Source of the DNA: Penium margaritaceum
Taxonomy: Eukaryota; Streptophyta; Zygnematophyceae; Desmidiales; Peniaceae
Direction: 5' to 3'
Length of the DNA: 64,000 nucleotides
Assembly: GCA_023375785.1 (NCBI GenBank)
Contig: SZWC01000042.1
Location: 74,865-138,864, forward strand
Shown: positions 27,094-39,400 of the stretch, one piece after another
How the letters are laid out: each line of letters opens with the position of its first letter
Numbering within the stretch: position 1 is the first letter of the stretch
Program-made: the position numbers and the translations under genes
Notes under the pieces: model-generated
Database searches by the model: none
Told to the model about the DNA's origin: nothing
Seen by the model: only the letters and a program-made list of their open reading frames with translations

Positions 27094-30000
27094 GCAAATG
27101 GTCAGGGTGGAAGATAATGGTTTGTGAATACTAGTTATTGACTAGAAAGTACAAATACCTTCAATATGTAGTGGCACAGTGTGGCTACAATGCACGGTGA
27201 CCAACCAAGGTATGCATATGTCACTGGCAATGAACAGACAATTTCACTTCATGTGGTCAATGTTTACAACTCACAACACGAGTCACAGGTAGTCAGAGGG
27301 GGCTGACAATGGTTTGGGAACACTAGCTGTCAACAAGAAAGCACAAAGACCTTCAGTACGCATTGACACGGCATGGTAACCATGTGCAGTGACAAACCAA
27401 AGTAGGCATATGTCACAAACCATGACTAAACGGATTTCACAGTGTGTGGTCAACATTGAAAACTCATGACATGAGTCACAAATGGTCAGTGGGGGAAACC
27501 ATGGGTTGGGAACACTAGTTATCAACTAGGAAGTATAAAGATTTTCAACGCGTATTGGCACAGTGTGGCTAGCGTGCTCAGTGACCAACCAGAGGGTGCA
27601 CACATCACTGAATATGACTGAAGAAGTCCACTATGTATGGTAAACATTGACAACTCATAACACGAGTCACAAATGGTCAGAGGGAGAGACAATGGTTTGG
27701 GAACCCTATGTATCGACTAGAAAGGACAAAGAACTTCAATGTGCAGTGGCACGGTTTGGCTAATATGCACACCAAACAACCAAACTAGGCATATGTCACC
27801 GACCATGATGAAAGATTTTCAATATGGGTGGTCAACATTCACCAACCATAACACGAGTCACAAACGGTCAGAGGGGGAAACAGTGGTATGTGAATATCAG
27901 TTCTCAACTAGCAAGTAAAGCAACCTCCAATCAGTATAAGCACGGTGTGGCTACCATGCACAATGACCGACCAAAGTAGACATATGTACTACCCTCGACC
28001 AAAGAAATCCGCTGTGTGTGGTCAGCGTTCACAACTCATAATAGGAGTCACAAATGGTGAGAGGGGGAGCCAATGGTTTGGGAACACGAGGTATCAATAG
28101 CAAGCACAAAGACCTTCAATAAGTTTTGGCACGGTGTGGATACCATGCACGATGACCAACCAAAGTGGGCATATGTCACTTAGCATGACCAAGTAATGTC
28201 ACTAAGTGTGGTAAACTCTGACAACTCATAAAACGATTCAAAAATGGTCAGGGTGGCAGATAATGGTTTGTGAATATTAGTTATCGACTAGCAAGTAAAA
28301 ATAACTTCAATATGTTGTGGCAGAACGTGGCTACGATGCACAGTGACCAACCAAAGTATGCATATGTCACTGACCATGACCAACGAATTTCACTTCATGT
28401 GGTCAGCGTTCACGACTCACAACACGAGTCACTGATGGTCAGAGGGGGGTAAAAATGGTTTGGGAACACTAGCTATCAACTAGAAACCACAAAGACCTTC
28501 AATACGTAGTGACACGACGTGGTAACCACATGCAGTGACAACCCAAACTAGGCATATGTCACTAACCACGACCAAAGAATTTCAATATGGGTGGTCAACG
28601 TTCACAACCCATAACATGAGTCACAAATGGTCAGAGGGGGAAACAATGGGCTCGAAACACTAGTTATCAACTAGCAAGTATGAAGAACTTCAACAAGTAG
28701 TGGCACGGTGTGGCTAGCGTGCACAGTGACCAACCAAAGGATGAATACGTCACTGATTATGCCGGAAGAAGTCCACTATGTGTGGTCAACATTGACAACT
28801 CATAACACGAGTCACGAATGGTCAGATGGAGAGACAATGGGTTGGGAACCCTATGCATGGACTAGAAAGGACAAATAACTTCAATACGTAGTGGCACGGT
28901 GTGGCTACTATGCACACCAGACAACCAAACTAGGCATATGTTACTGACCATGATCAAAGAATTTCAATATGGGTGGTCAATGTTCACCAACCATAACACG
29001 AGTCACAAACGGTCAGAGGGGGAAACAATGGTCTCGGAATATCAGTTCTCAACTAGCAAGTACAATGACCTTCAATCAGTAGTAGCACGGTGTGGCTACC
29101 ATGCACAATGACCGACCAGAGTAGGCATATGTACTGCCTTTGACCAAAGAAATCCGCTGTGTATGGTCAACGTTGACAACTCATAACATGAGTCCCAAAT
29201 AGTCAGGGGGGGAAACAATTATTTGGGAACACCAGGTATCAACTATCAAGCACAATGACATTCAGTACATTCTGGCACGGTGTGGATACCATGCACGATG
29301 ACCAACCATATGTCACTGACCATGACCAAAGAATGTCACCATGTGAGGTAAACTTTGACCACTCATAACACCAGTCACAAATGGTCAGAGTGGAAGATAA
29401 TGGTTTCTAAATACTACTTATCGACTAGAAAGTACACTTACCTTCAATATGCAGTCGCACAGTGTGGCTACAATGCACAGTGATGATTCAAAGCATGCAT
29501 ATGTTTTTGACCATGATCAAATAAGTTCACTTCATGTGGTCAATGTTGAGAACTCACAACACGAGTCACATATGTCCAGAGGGGGTAACAATGGTCTGTG
29601 AACACTAGCTATCAACTAGAAAGCACAGAGACCTTCGATACGTAGTGACACGGCATGGTAACCATGTACAGTGACAAACCAAAGTAGGCATATGTCACTA
29701 ACCATGACCAAAAGAATTTAACAGTGTGTGTTGAACGTTGAAAATGCATAACACGAGTCACAAATGGTCAGTGGGGGAAACAATGGGTTGGGAACATTTT
29801 TTATCAACTAGCAGATACAAAGACCTTCAACAAGCAGTGGCACGGTGTGGCTAGCATGCACAGTGACCAACCAAAGGATGCATACGTCACTGACTATGAC
29901 CGAAGAAGTCCACTATGTGTGGTCAACACTGACAACACATAACACGAGTCACGAATGGTCAAATGGAGAGACAATTGTTTGGGAACCCTATGTATCGACT

Positions 30001-31852
30001 AGAAAGGACAAAGAACTTCAATACGTAGTGGCACAGTGTGGCTACTATGCACACCAAACAACCAAACTAAGCATATGTTACGAACAATGACCAGAGAATT
30101 TCAATATGGGTGGTCAACGTTGACCAACCATAACACGTGTCACAAACGGGCAGAGGGGGGAAAAATGGTATGGGAATATTAGTATAAGCACGGTGTGGCT
30201 ACCATGTACAATGACCGACCAAAGTAGGCATATGTACTGCCTTTGACCAAAGAAATCCGCTGTGTGTGGTCAGCGTTGACAACTCATAATAGGAGCCACA
30301 AATGGTCAGATGGGGAAACAGTGGGTTGGGAACACCAGGTATCAACTAGCAAGCACAAGAACCTTCAATAAGTTGTGGCACAGTCTGGATACATTGCACG
30401 ATGACCAGCCAAAGTAGGCATATATCACTGACCATGACCAAATAATGTCACTTAGTATGGTAAACTTTGACAACTCATAACCCGAGTCACAAATGTTCAG
30501 GGTGGAATATAACGGTTTGTGAATACTAGTTATCCACTAGCAAGTACAAATACCTTCAATATGTAGTGGCACAGCGTGGCTACCATGCGCAGTGACCAAC
30601 CAAAGTATGCATATGTCACTGGCCATGACCAACGAATTTCACTTCATGTGGTCAGCGTTGACAACTCACAACACGAGTCATAGATAGTCAAAGGGGGGTA
30701 ACAATGGTTTGGGAACACTAACTATTAACTAGAAAGCAGAGATACCTGTAATATGTAGTGACACTACATGGTAATCATGTACAGTGACAAACCAAAATAG
30801 GCATATGTCACTAACCATGACCAAACCAATTTCACAGTGTTTGGTCAATATTGAAAACTCATAACACGAGTCACAACTGATCAGATGGGGAAACAATGGG
30901 TTGGGAACACTAGCTATCAACTAGCAAGTATGAAGAACTTCAACAAGTAGTGGCACGGTTTGGCTAGCGTGCACAGTGACCAACCAAGGGATGAACACGT
31001 CACTGACTATGACCGAAGAAATCCAGTATGCAAGGTCAACATTGACAACTCATAACACGAGTCACAAATGGTCAGAGGGAGAGATAGTGGTTTGGGAACC
31101 CTAAATATCAACTAGAAAGGACAAAGAACTTCAATGCGCAGTGGCACGGTGTGGCTACTATGCACACCAAACAACCAAACTAGGCATATGTCACTGACCA
31201 TGACCAAAGAATTTCAGTATGGGTGGTCAGCATTCACGAACCATAACACGAGTCACAAACAGTCAGACGGGGGAAACAGTGGTCCGGGAGTATCAGTTAT
31301 CAACTAGCAAGTACAACTCCCTTCAATCAGTAGTAGCACGGTGTGGCTTCCATGCACAATGACCGACCAAAGTACGCATATGTACTGCCTTTGACCAAAG
31401 AAATATGCCGTGTGAGGTCAACGCTGACAGCTCATAATACGAGACACAAATAGTCAGAGGGGGACACAATTGTTTGGGAACACGAGGTATCAACTAGCAG
31501 GCACAATGACATTCAATTCGTTGTGGCACGGTGTGGATACCATGCACGATGACCAACCAAGGTATGCATATGTCAGTGACCATGACCAAAGAATGTCACC
31601 ATGTGTGGTAATCTTTGACAGCTCATTACACGAGTCAAAAATGGTGATAGCGGAAGACAATGGTTTCAAAATACTAGTTATCAACAAGCAAGTGCATATA
31701 CCTTGAATATGTAGTGGCACAGTGTGGCTACAATGGACAGTGACCAACCAAAGGATGCATATGTCACTGACCATGACCAAAGAAATTCATTTCATGTGGT
31801 CACTATTGACAACTCACAACACGAGTCACAGATATTCAAGGGGCTAACAACG

Positions 31853-32250
31853 GGTTGGGAACACTAGCTACCAACTAGAAAGCACAAAGACCTTCGATAC
31901 GTAGTGACACGGCGTGGTAACCATGTACAGGGACAAACCAAAGTAGGCATATGTCACTAACCATGACCAAACGGATTTCACAGTGTGTGGTCAACGTTGA
32001 AAACTCATAACACAAGTCAGAAATGGTCAGTGGGGGAAACCATGGGTTGGGAACACTAGCTACCAACTAGAAAGCACAAAGACCTTCGATACGTAGTGAC
32101 ACGGCGTGGTAACCATGTACAGGGACAAACCAAAGTAGGCATATGTCACTAACCATGACCAAACGGATTTCACAGTGTGTGGTCAACGTTGAAAACTCAT
32201 AACACAAGTCAGAAATGGTCAGTGGGGGAAACCATGGGTTGGGAACACTA
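31853..32250 (+). repeat. Exact tandem duplication of one type 2 monomer
   Basis: The 192 bp beginning at 31,853 recur from 32,045 with no difference that I can see up to the copy boundary. Both carry the private words CTAGCTACCAACTAG and AACACAAGTCAGAAATGG. The HOR unit is therefore seven monomers long (1,337 bp). Confidence 0.88.
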
Positions 32251-34560
32251 GTTATTAACTAGCAAGTAGAAAGATTTTCAACAAGTAGTGGCACGGTGTG
32301 GCTAGTGTACACAGTGACCAACCAAAGGATGCATACGTCACTGACTATGACCGAAGAAGTCCACTATGTGTGGTCAACGTTGACAACTCATAACACGAGT
32401 CATAGATGGTCGAAGGGAGAGACAATGGTTTGGGAACCCTATGTATCAACTAGAAAGGACAAACAACTCCAATACGCAGTGGCACGGTGTGGCTAATATG
32501 CACACCAAAAAACCAAACGCGGCATATGTTACTGATCATGACCAGAGAATTTCGATATGGGTGGTCAAAATTGACCAACCATAACACGAGTCACACACAG
32601 TTAGGGGAGGAAACAATGCTATGGGAATATCAGTTCTCAACTAGCAAGCACAACAACCTTCAGTCAGTAGTAGCACGGTATGGCTACCATGCACAATGAC
32701 CGGTCAAAGTAGGCATATGTACTGCCTTTTACCAAAGAGATCCGCTGTGTGTGGTCAACGTTGATAACTCATAATACGAGTCACAAATGGTCAGAGGGGT
32801 AAACAATGGTTTGGGAACACCAAGTATCAAGTAGCAAGCACAAAGAGCTTTAATACGTTGTGGCACGATGTGGATACCATGCACGACGACCAACCAAAGT
32901 AGGCAAATGTCACTGACCATGACCAAATAATGTCACTAGGTGTGGTAAACTTTGACAACTCATGACACGATTCATTAATGGTCAGGGTGGAAGATAATGG
33001 TTTGTGAATACTAGTTATCGACTAGCAAGTACAAATACCTTCAATATGTAGTGGCACAGTGTGGCTACAATGCACAGTGACCAACCATATGCATATGTCA
33101 CTGACCATGAACAAAGAAGTTCACTTCACGTGGTCAACATTTACAACTCACAACACGAGTCACATATCGTCAGCGGGGGCTAACAATGGTTTGGGAACAC
33201 TAGCTGTCAACAAGAAAGCACAACGACCTTCGATACGTAATGACACAGCGTGGTAACCATGTACAGTGAGAAACCAAAGTAGGCATATGTTACAAATTAT
33301 GACCAAACGGATTTCACAGTGTGTGGTCAACGTTGAAAACTCATAACACGAGTCACAAATGGTCAGTGTGGGAAACCATGGGTTGGGAACACTAGTTATC
33401 AACTAGCAAGTAGAAAGATTTTCAACAAGTAGTGGCACGGTGTGGCTAGCGTGCACAGTGACCAACCAAAGGATGCACACGTCACTGATTATGACCGAAG
33501 ATGTCCACTATGTATGGTCAACATTGACAACTCATAACACGAGTCAAAAATGGTCAGAGGGAGAGACAATGGTTTAAAAACCCTATGTATTGACTAGAAA
33601 GGACAATGAACTTCAATGCATAGTGGCACGGTGTGGCTACTATGCACACCAAACAACCAAACTAGGTATATGTCACCGACCATGATGAAAGAATTTCAAT
33701 ATGGGTGGTCAACATTCACCAACGATAACACAAGTCACAAACGGTGAGAGGGGGGAAAGAATGTTCTGTGAATATTAGTTCTAAAATAGAAAGTACAGCG
33801 ACCTTCAGTCAGTACAAGCACGGTGGACTACCATGCACAATGACCGACCAAAGTAGGAATATGTACTACCTTTGACCAAAGAAATCCGCTGTGTGTGGTC
33901 AGCGTTGACAACTCATAATATGAGTCACAAATGGTCAGAGGGGGAGACAATTGTTTGGGACTACCATGTATCAACTAGCAAGCACAAGGACCTTCAATAA
34001 GTTGTGGCACAGTGTGGATACCATGCACGATGACCACCCAAAGTAGGCATATGTCACTGACCATGACCAAATAATGTCACTAAGTGTGGTAAACTCTGAC
34101 AACTCATAACACGAGTCACAACTGGTCAGGGTGGAAGATAATGGTTTGTGAATACTAGTTGTCTCTTAGCAAGTACAAATACCTTCAATATGTAGTGGCA
34201 CAGCATGGCTACCATGCACAGTGACCAACCAAAGTATGCATACGTCGCAGACCATGACCAACGAATTCCACTTCATGTGGTCAGCGTTGACAACTCACAA
34301 CACGAGTCACTGATAGTCAGAGGGGGGTAAAAATTGTTTGGGAACACTAGCTATCAACTAGAAATCACAAAGACCTTCAATACGTAGTGACACGGCGTGG
34401 TAACCACGTACAGTGACAAACCAAACTAGGCATATGTCACTAACCATTAACAAAGAATTTCAATATGGGTGGTCAACGTTCACAATCCATAACATGAGTG
34501 ACAAATGGTCAGAGTGGGAAAACATGGTTTCAAAACATTATTTATATTCTTGCAATTACA

Positions 34561-34828
34561 AAGATCTTTTGTATGTACTGGCATGGTGTGGCTACCGTGC
34601 ACAATGACCTATCCAAGTAGGCATACATCACTGCTCATGACCAAAGAAGTTTGGTGTGTGTGGTCAACGTTCACAACTCATAATACAAGTCAAAAATGGG
34701 CAGAGGGAGAAACAATGGTTTGGGAATACTCGGTATTGACTAGCAAGTACAAAGTCCTTTGATAAGTGGTGGCACGGTGGGGATACCATGCACAATGACC
34801 AACCAAAGTATGCTTGTGTCACTGACAG
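34561..34828 (+). repeat. Diverged terminal satellite monomers
   Basis: Monomer architecture persists (GGCATGGTGTGGCTACCGTG, then ACGTTCACAACTCATAATAC), but the sequence departs from all six types, for example TTATATTCTTGCAATTAC and AAAGAAGTTTGGTGTG. The array stops mid-monomer after TGTGTCACTGAC. Divergence at an array edge is expected because edge copies escape homogenisation by unequal exchange. Confidence 0.7.
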
Positions 34829-36065
34829 TCAGTGCGTATAAGTATGTGTAAGTGCAAGTAAGTGTGGGTAAGTACATGTAAGTGCATGTAAGCACATGTA
34901 AGTGCGTGTACGTTTGTATAAGCGTGTGCTAGTACGTGTAAGTACGTCTAAGTGTGTCTAAGTGCGTGCTAGTGTGTTCAGGTGCGTGTAAGTTCATGTA
35001 AGTGTGTGTAAGTGTGTGTATGTACGTGTAAGTTTGTGTAAGTGTGTGTTAGTGTGTATACGTGGGTGTTGTAAGAGTGTGTAAGTACGCGTAAGTGCGT
35101 GTAAGTGCAGTTTAAGTTCGTGTAAGTGCATGTAAGTGCGTGTAAGTATGTGTAAGTGTGTGTAAGTACGTGTATGTGTGTGTAAGTATGTGGAAGTGGT
35201 TGTAAGTGCGTGTAAGTGTGTGTAAGCATGCGTAATTGTGTGTAAGTGTGTGTAAGTGCATGTTAGTGCGTGTCAGTGCATGCAAGTGCGTATAAGTGCA
35301 TGTAAGTACTTGTAAGTGCGTGTAAGTGCGTGTGAGTGTTTGTAAGTTTGTGTCAGTGCGTGTAAGTACGTATAAGTGCATATCAGTTTGTGTCAGTGTG
35401 TGTAAGTGCATGTAAGTACATGTAAGTGCGTCTAAGTACGTGTAAGTGCGTGTAAGTACGTGTAAGTGCGTGTAAGTACGTGTAAGTGCGTATTAGTACT
35501 TGTAAGTGCGTGTAAGTGTGTGAAATTCTATGTAAGTACGTGTAAGTGCATGCAAGTATGTGTAATTGCGTGCAAGTGTGTGCCAATGCGTGTAGATTTG
35601 TATTAGTATGTGTAAGTGCATGTAAGCGTGTGTAAGTGTGTGTAAATGCGAGCAGGTTCGTGTAAGTGCATGCAAGTGCGTGTAAGTCATGTAAGTGCGT
35701 GTTAGTGCGTGTAAGTGCATGTAAGTTTTTGCAAGTGCGTGTAAGTGCGTGTAAGTGCGTGCAAGTACGGGCAAGTGTGTGTCAGTACGTGTCAGTGCGT
35801 ATCAGTACGTGTAAGTTCGTGTAAGTACGTGTAAGTGCGTGTAAGTGCATGTAAGTGCATGTAAGTACGTGTAAGTGCGTGTAAGTGCGTGTAAATGCGT
35901 GTGGATGCGTGTAAGTGCGTGTAAGTATGTTTAAATGGTGTAGGTTGGTGTAAGTATGTGTAAGTGTGTGTAAGTGCGTATAAGTGCGTGTATGTGCATG
36001 TAAGTACATGTAAGTGTGTGTAAGTACGTGTAAGTGTGTGTTAGTACGTGTAAGTGTGTGTAAGT
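34829..36065 (+). repeat. 10-bp minisatellite, segment 1
   Basis: The decamer AAGTGCGTGT and its variants (AAGTACGTGT, AAGTGCATGT, AAGTGTGTGT) repeat head to tail for about 1.24 kb, directly after the satellite. Nearly every unit contains GTAAGT. The plus strand has TAA in each unit and is closed in all frames. The minus strand has no stop, which gives spurious open frames reading TYTHLHALTR-like peptides. Indels of 1-2 bp shift the phase now and then, for example near 35,085 and 35,688. Confidence 0.95.
36058..36065 (+). repeat. Left copy of 8-bp target-site duplication
   Basis: GTGTAAGT lies immediately before the inverted-repeat end of the insertion. The same eight bases follow its right end at 36,429-36,436. 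The word is common in this array, but removing the insertion plus one copy restores the 10-bp phase, which chance placement would not require. Confidence 0.7.
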
Positions 36066-36428
36066 CTATGCTGATCTCGAACGTCGATCACCTGGAGGTC
36101 ATTGACGATCGGCAATCGTCGACGTGGTCGACGACTAGGTTGATGTCTAGCTGCTGGGGGAAATAAAGGGGACATCACGTAGAGGGACGTGCGAGTGAAC
36201 CCGGGTCCACATGTGTGGATGAGGGGTTGACAACGTTAAGATGGATTAAAGTGAGAATTAATGGTGGGAATGGATAGACCATGGATGAGACAAGGGTAGT
36301 ACCGAGTTTGAGCCCATTCTGAGCACTATGTGTCCTCGTCGATTGTTGATCATGGATTACTTGCCCAAAGAGATAGAGATCGATCGTTGACCTCGATCGT
36401 CGATCACTTAGTAAGGTGGTCAGCATAG
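36066..36428. mobile_element. Short non-autonomous DNA transposon (MITE-like), 363 bp
   Basis: This is a non-periodic insertion in the 10-bp array. It begins CTATGCTGA (36,066-36,074) and ends TCAGCATAG (36,420-36,428), perfect 9-bp terminal inverted repeats exactly at the borders of non-array sequence. GTGTAAGT flanks both sides. Inside, the subterminal words CTCGAACGTCGATCAC (36,076-36,091) and CTCGATCGTCGATCAC (36,392-36,407) form direct repeats with one mismatch. There is no meaningful ORF and no poly-A tail, which argues against a SINE. Eight-base duplications are made by hAT, P and Merlin-type transposases among others. The ends lack the usual hAT 5'-CA start, so the superfamily is open. 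An autonomous partner, if one exists, is not in this window. Confidence 0.72.
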
Positions 36429-36436
36429 GTGTAAGT
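36429..36436 (+). repeat. Right copy of 8-bp target-site duplication
   Basis: GTGTAAGT directly follows TCAGCATAG and matches the left flank at 36,058-36,065. From here the 10-bp array continues in the phase it had before the insertion. Confidence 0.7.
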
Positions 36437-39400
36437 GCGTGTATGTGCATGTAAGTGCGTGTAAGTGCGTGGAAGTGCGTGTAAGTGCGTGCAAGTGCGT
36501 GTAAGTGCATGTAAGTGCGTCTAAGTTCGTGTAAGTGTGTGTAAGTGCGTGTAAGTGCATGTAAGTGTGTGCAAGTGTGTGTAAGTGCGTGTAAGTACGT
36601 GTAAGTATGTGTAAGTGCGTGTAAGTGCGTGCAAGTGCGTGTAAGTATGTGTCAGTGGGTGTAAGTGCGTGTAAGCTTTTGTAAGTACGTGCAAGTGTGT
36701 GTAAGTGTTCGTAAGTGCGTGTAAGTACGTTGAAGTACGTGTAAGTTCGTGAAAGTATGTGTAAGTATGTGTAAGTGCGTGTAGATGCATGTAATTGTGT
36801 GCAAGTACGTGTAGGTGCGTGAAGGTTCCTATTAGGTCGTGTAAGTGCGTGCAAGTGCGTGCAAGTGCGTATAAATGTGTGTAAGTACGTGTAGGTACGT
36901 GTAAGTTCGTGTAAGTACGTGTAAGTACGTGTAAGTACGTGTAAGTGCGTGAAAGTATGTGTAAGTGCGGGTAAGTGCGTGTAAGTGCGTGTAAGTGCGT
37001 GTAAATGCGTGTAAGTTTGTGTAAGTACATGTAAGTGCGTGTAAGTGTGTGTAATTGCGTGTAAGTGCATGTAAGTATGTGTAAGTGCGTGTAGGCTCGT
37101 GTTAGTTTGTGTAAGTGCATGTAAGTGTTTGTAAGTACGTGCAAGTGCGTGTAAGTGTATTTTAGTGCATGTAAGTGCATGTAAGTTCGTGCTAGTGCGT
37201 GTAAGTGCGGGTAAGTATGTGTACGTGTGTGTAATAGCATGTAAGTGTTTGTAAGTTTGTGTCATTGCGTGTAAGTGCATGTAAGTTTGTGTAAGTGTGT
37301 GCAAGTGCGTGTAAGTGTGTGTAAGTGTGTGTAAGTGTCTGTAAGTGTGTGTCAATGGGTGTAAGTGCGTGTTAGTACGTGTATGTGCATGTAAGTATGT
37401 GTAAGTGCGTGTAAGTGCATGTAAGTGTGTGTAAGTACGTGTAAGTTGGTGTAAGTGCGTGTAAGTATGTCTAAGTACGTGTTAGTGCGTATAAGTGTGT
37501 GGAAGTGCATGTAAGTGTGTTTAACTACGTGTAAGTGCATAAAAGTTTGTCTAAGTGTGTGTACGTGGGTGTAAGTGTGTGTCAGTGCATGTAAGTGCGT
37601 GTAGGTGCGTGTAATTTCGTGTAAGTGCATGTAAGTATGTGTAAGTGGGTATAAGTGTTTGTAAGTTTGTGTCAGTGCGTGTAAGTGTGTGTAATTACGT
37701 GTTAGTGCGTGTAAGTGCGTGTAAGTGCATGTAAGTGCGTGTAGGTTTGTATTAGTTCGTGTAAGTGCGTGTAAGTGTGTGTAAGTACGTGTAAGTACGT
37801 GCAAGTGCGTGTAAGTGCGTGTAAGTACGTGGAAGTATGTGTAAGTGCGTATAAGTATTTGTAAGTTCGTGTCAGTGCCTGTAAGTGCGTGTAAGTGCAT
37901 GTAAGTACATGTAAGTGCATGCAAGTGCGTGTAAGTGCGTCTAAGTGCGTGTACGTGCGTCTGAGTGCGTGTAAGTGCGTGTCAGTTGGTGTAAGTGCCT
38001 GTTAGTGTGTGTATGTGCGTGGAAGTACGTAAATGTGTGTGTAAGTGTATGTAACTACGTGTAAGTATGTGTATGTTCGTGTAAGTACGTGTAAGTATGT
38101 GTAAGTGCGTGTTATTGCGTGTAAGAACGTGGAACTGTGTGGATGTGCGTTAAAGAGCGTGTAAGTACCTGTAAGTTCGTGTCAGTGTGTGTATATGCGT
38201 GTAAGTGTGTGTAAGTGTGTGTCAGTACGTGAAAGTGTGTGTAAGTATGTGCAAGTGCATGCAAGTGCGTGCAAGTGCATGCAAGTACGTATAAGTGTGT
38301 GCAAGTGCGTATAAGTACGTATACGTTCGTGTAAGTGTGTGTAAATGCGTGTAAGTGCGTATAAGTACGTGTAGGTTCGTGTAAATTTGTGTATGCACGT
38401 GTAAGTGTGTGTAACTACGTGTACGTGTGTATAGGTTTGTGTAAGTACATGTAAGTGCGTGTAAGTGCATGTAAGTTCGTGTTAGTGTATGTAAGTACGT
38501 GTAAGTGTGTGTAAGTACATGCAAGTGCGTGTAAGTACGTGAAAGTATGTGTAAGTGTGTGTAAGTATGTGAAAGTGCATGTAGGTTCGTGTAAGTTCGT
38601 GTAAGTTTGTGTAACTGCGTGTAAGTAGATGTAAGTCTGTGTAGGTTCGTGTAAGTATGTGTAAGTGCGTGTAAGTGCATGTAAGTACGTGTAAGTCCGT
38701 GTACGTGTGCGTAAGTGCGTGTAAGTTTGTGTAAGTGTGTGTAAGTGTGTGTCAGTACGTGTAAGTGCATGTAAGTGCGTGTAAGTACGTGTATGTATGT
38801 GTATGTACGTGTAAGATCGTGGAAGTGCGTGTAAGTACGTTTCAGTGCGTGTAAGTGGGTGTAAGTGCGTGTAAGTTTGTGTAAGTATGTGTAAGTACGT
38901 GTAAGTGCGTGTAAGTGTGTGTAAGTGCGTGTAAGTGCGTGTAATTACGTGCAAGTAGGTGTAAGTGTGTGGAAGTGTGTGTAAGTGTGTATAAGTGCGT
39001 GCAAGTGTGTGCAAGTGTGTGTAAGTGCGGTTAAGTACGTGTAAGTGCGTGTAAGTATGTGCAAGTTTGTGTAAGTGCATGTAAGTATGTGCAAGTACGT
39101 GTTAGTGCGTGTAAGTACGTGTAAGTACGTGTAAGTGTGTTTTAGTGCGTGTAAGTGCATGTAAGTTTGTGTAAGTGTGTGTACGTGCGTGTAAGTGTGT
39201 GTAAGTGCGTGTAAGTACGTGCAAGTATGTGCAAGTGCATGCAAGTATGTGCAAGTACGTGCAAACACGTGTAAGTGCATGTAAGTATGTGTAAGTTTGT
39301 GTAAGTGCGTGTAAGTACGTGTAAGTGCGTGTAAGTGCCTATAAGTATATGTAAATGTATGTAATTACGTGTAAGTACGTGTAAGTACGTGTAAGTATGT

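Larger units (their letters stand above)
22850..34560 (+). repeat. Six-monomer higher-order satellite array, block C (forward)
   Basis: The forward array resumes with the same six types. Type 1 starts lie at 23911, 24675, 25821, 27156, 28302, 29439, 30551, 31699, 33036 and 34180. Most spacings are 1,137-1,148 bp. The 764-bp spacing is a four-monomer unit, and the 1,335- and 1,337-bp spacings are seven-monomer units. The 1,112-bp spacing reflects a loss of about 35 bp near 30,180, where GGAATATTAGT joins ATAAGCACGG. No gene is visible. Confidence 0.94.

Noticed and set aside
1-34828. Many 60-97 codon frames in the satellite
   Set aside because: The monomer is not a multiple of three, the frames differ between copies, and none is preserved as a unit.
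1-34828. CENP-B box
   Set aside because: TTCGTTGG, the start of the box, occurs in the inverted block, but the following A and CGGG positions do not match in the copies I read.
36066-36428. SINE or retroelement fragment
   Set aside because: It has no poly-A or simple-repeat tail and no RNA polymerase III boxes that I could identify. The inverted ends with a matching 8-bp duplication fit a DNA transposon better.
36420-37355. Minus-strand open frames with HLHALTRTYT repeats here and throughout the decamer arrays (up to 439 codons)
   Set aside because: The 10-bp unit has no stop on the minus strand, so all three frames stay open. Overlapping frames give the same peptide in shifted register, and they change with single-base indels.
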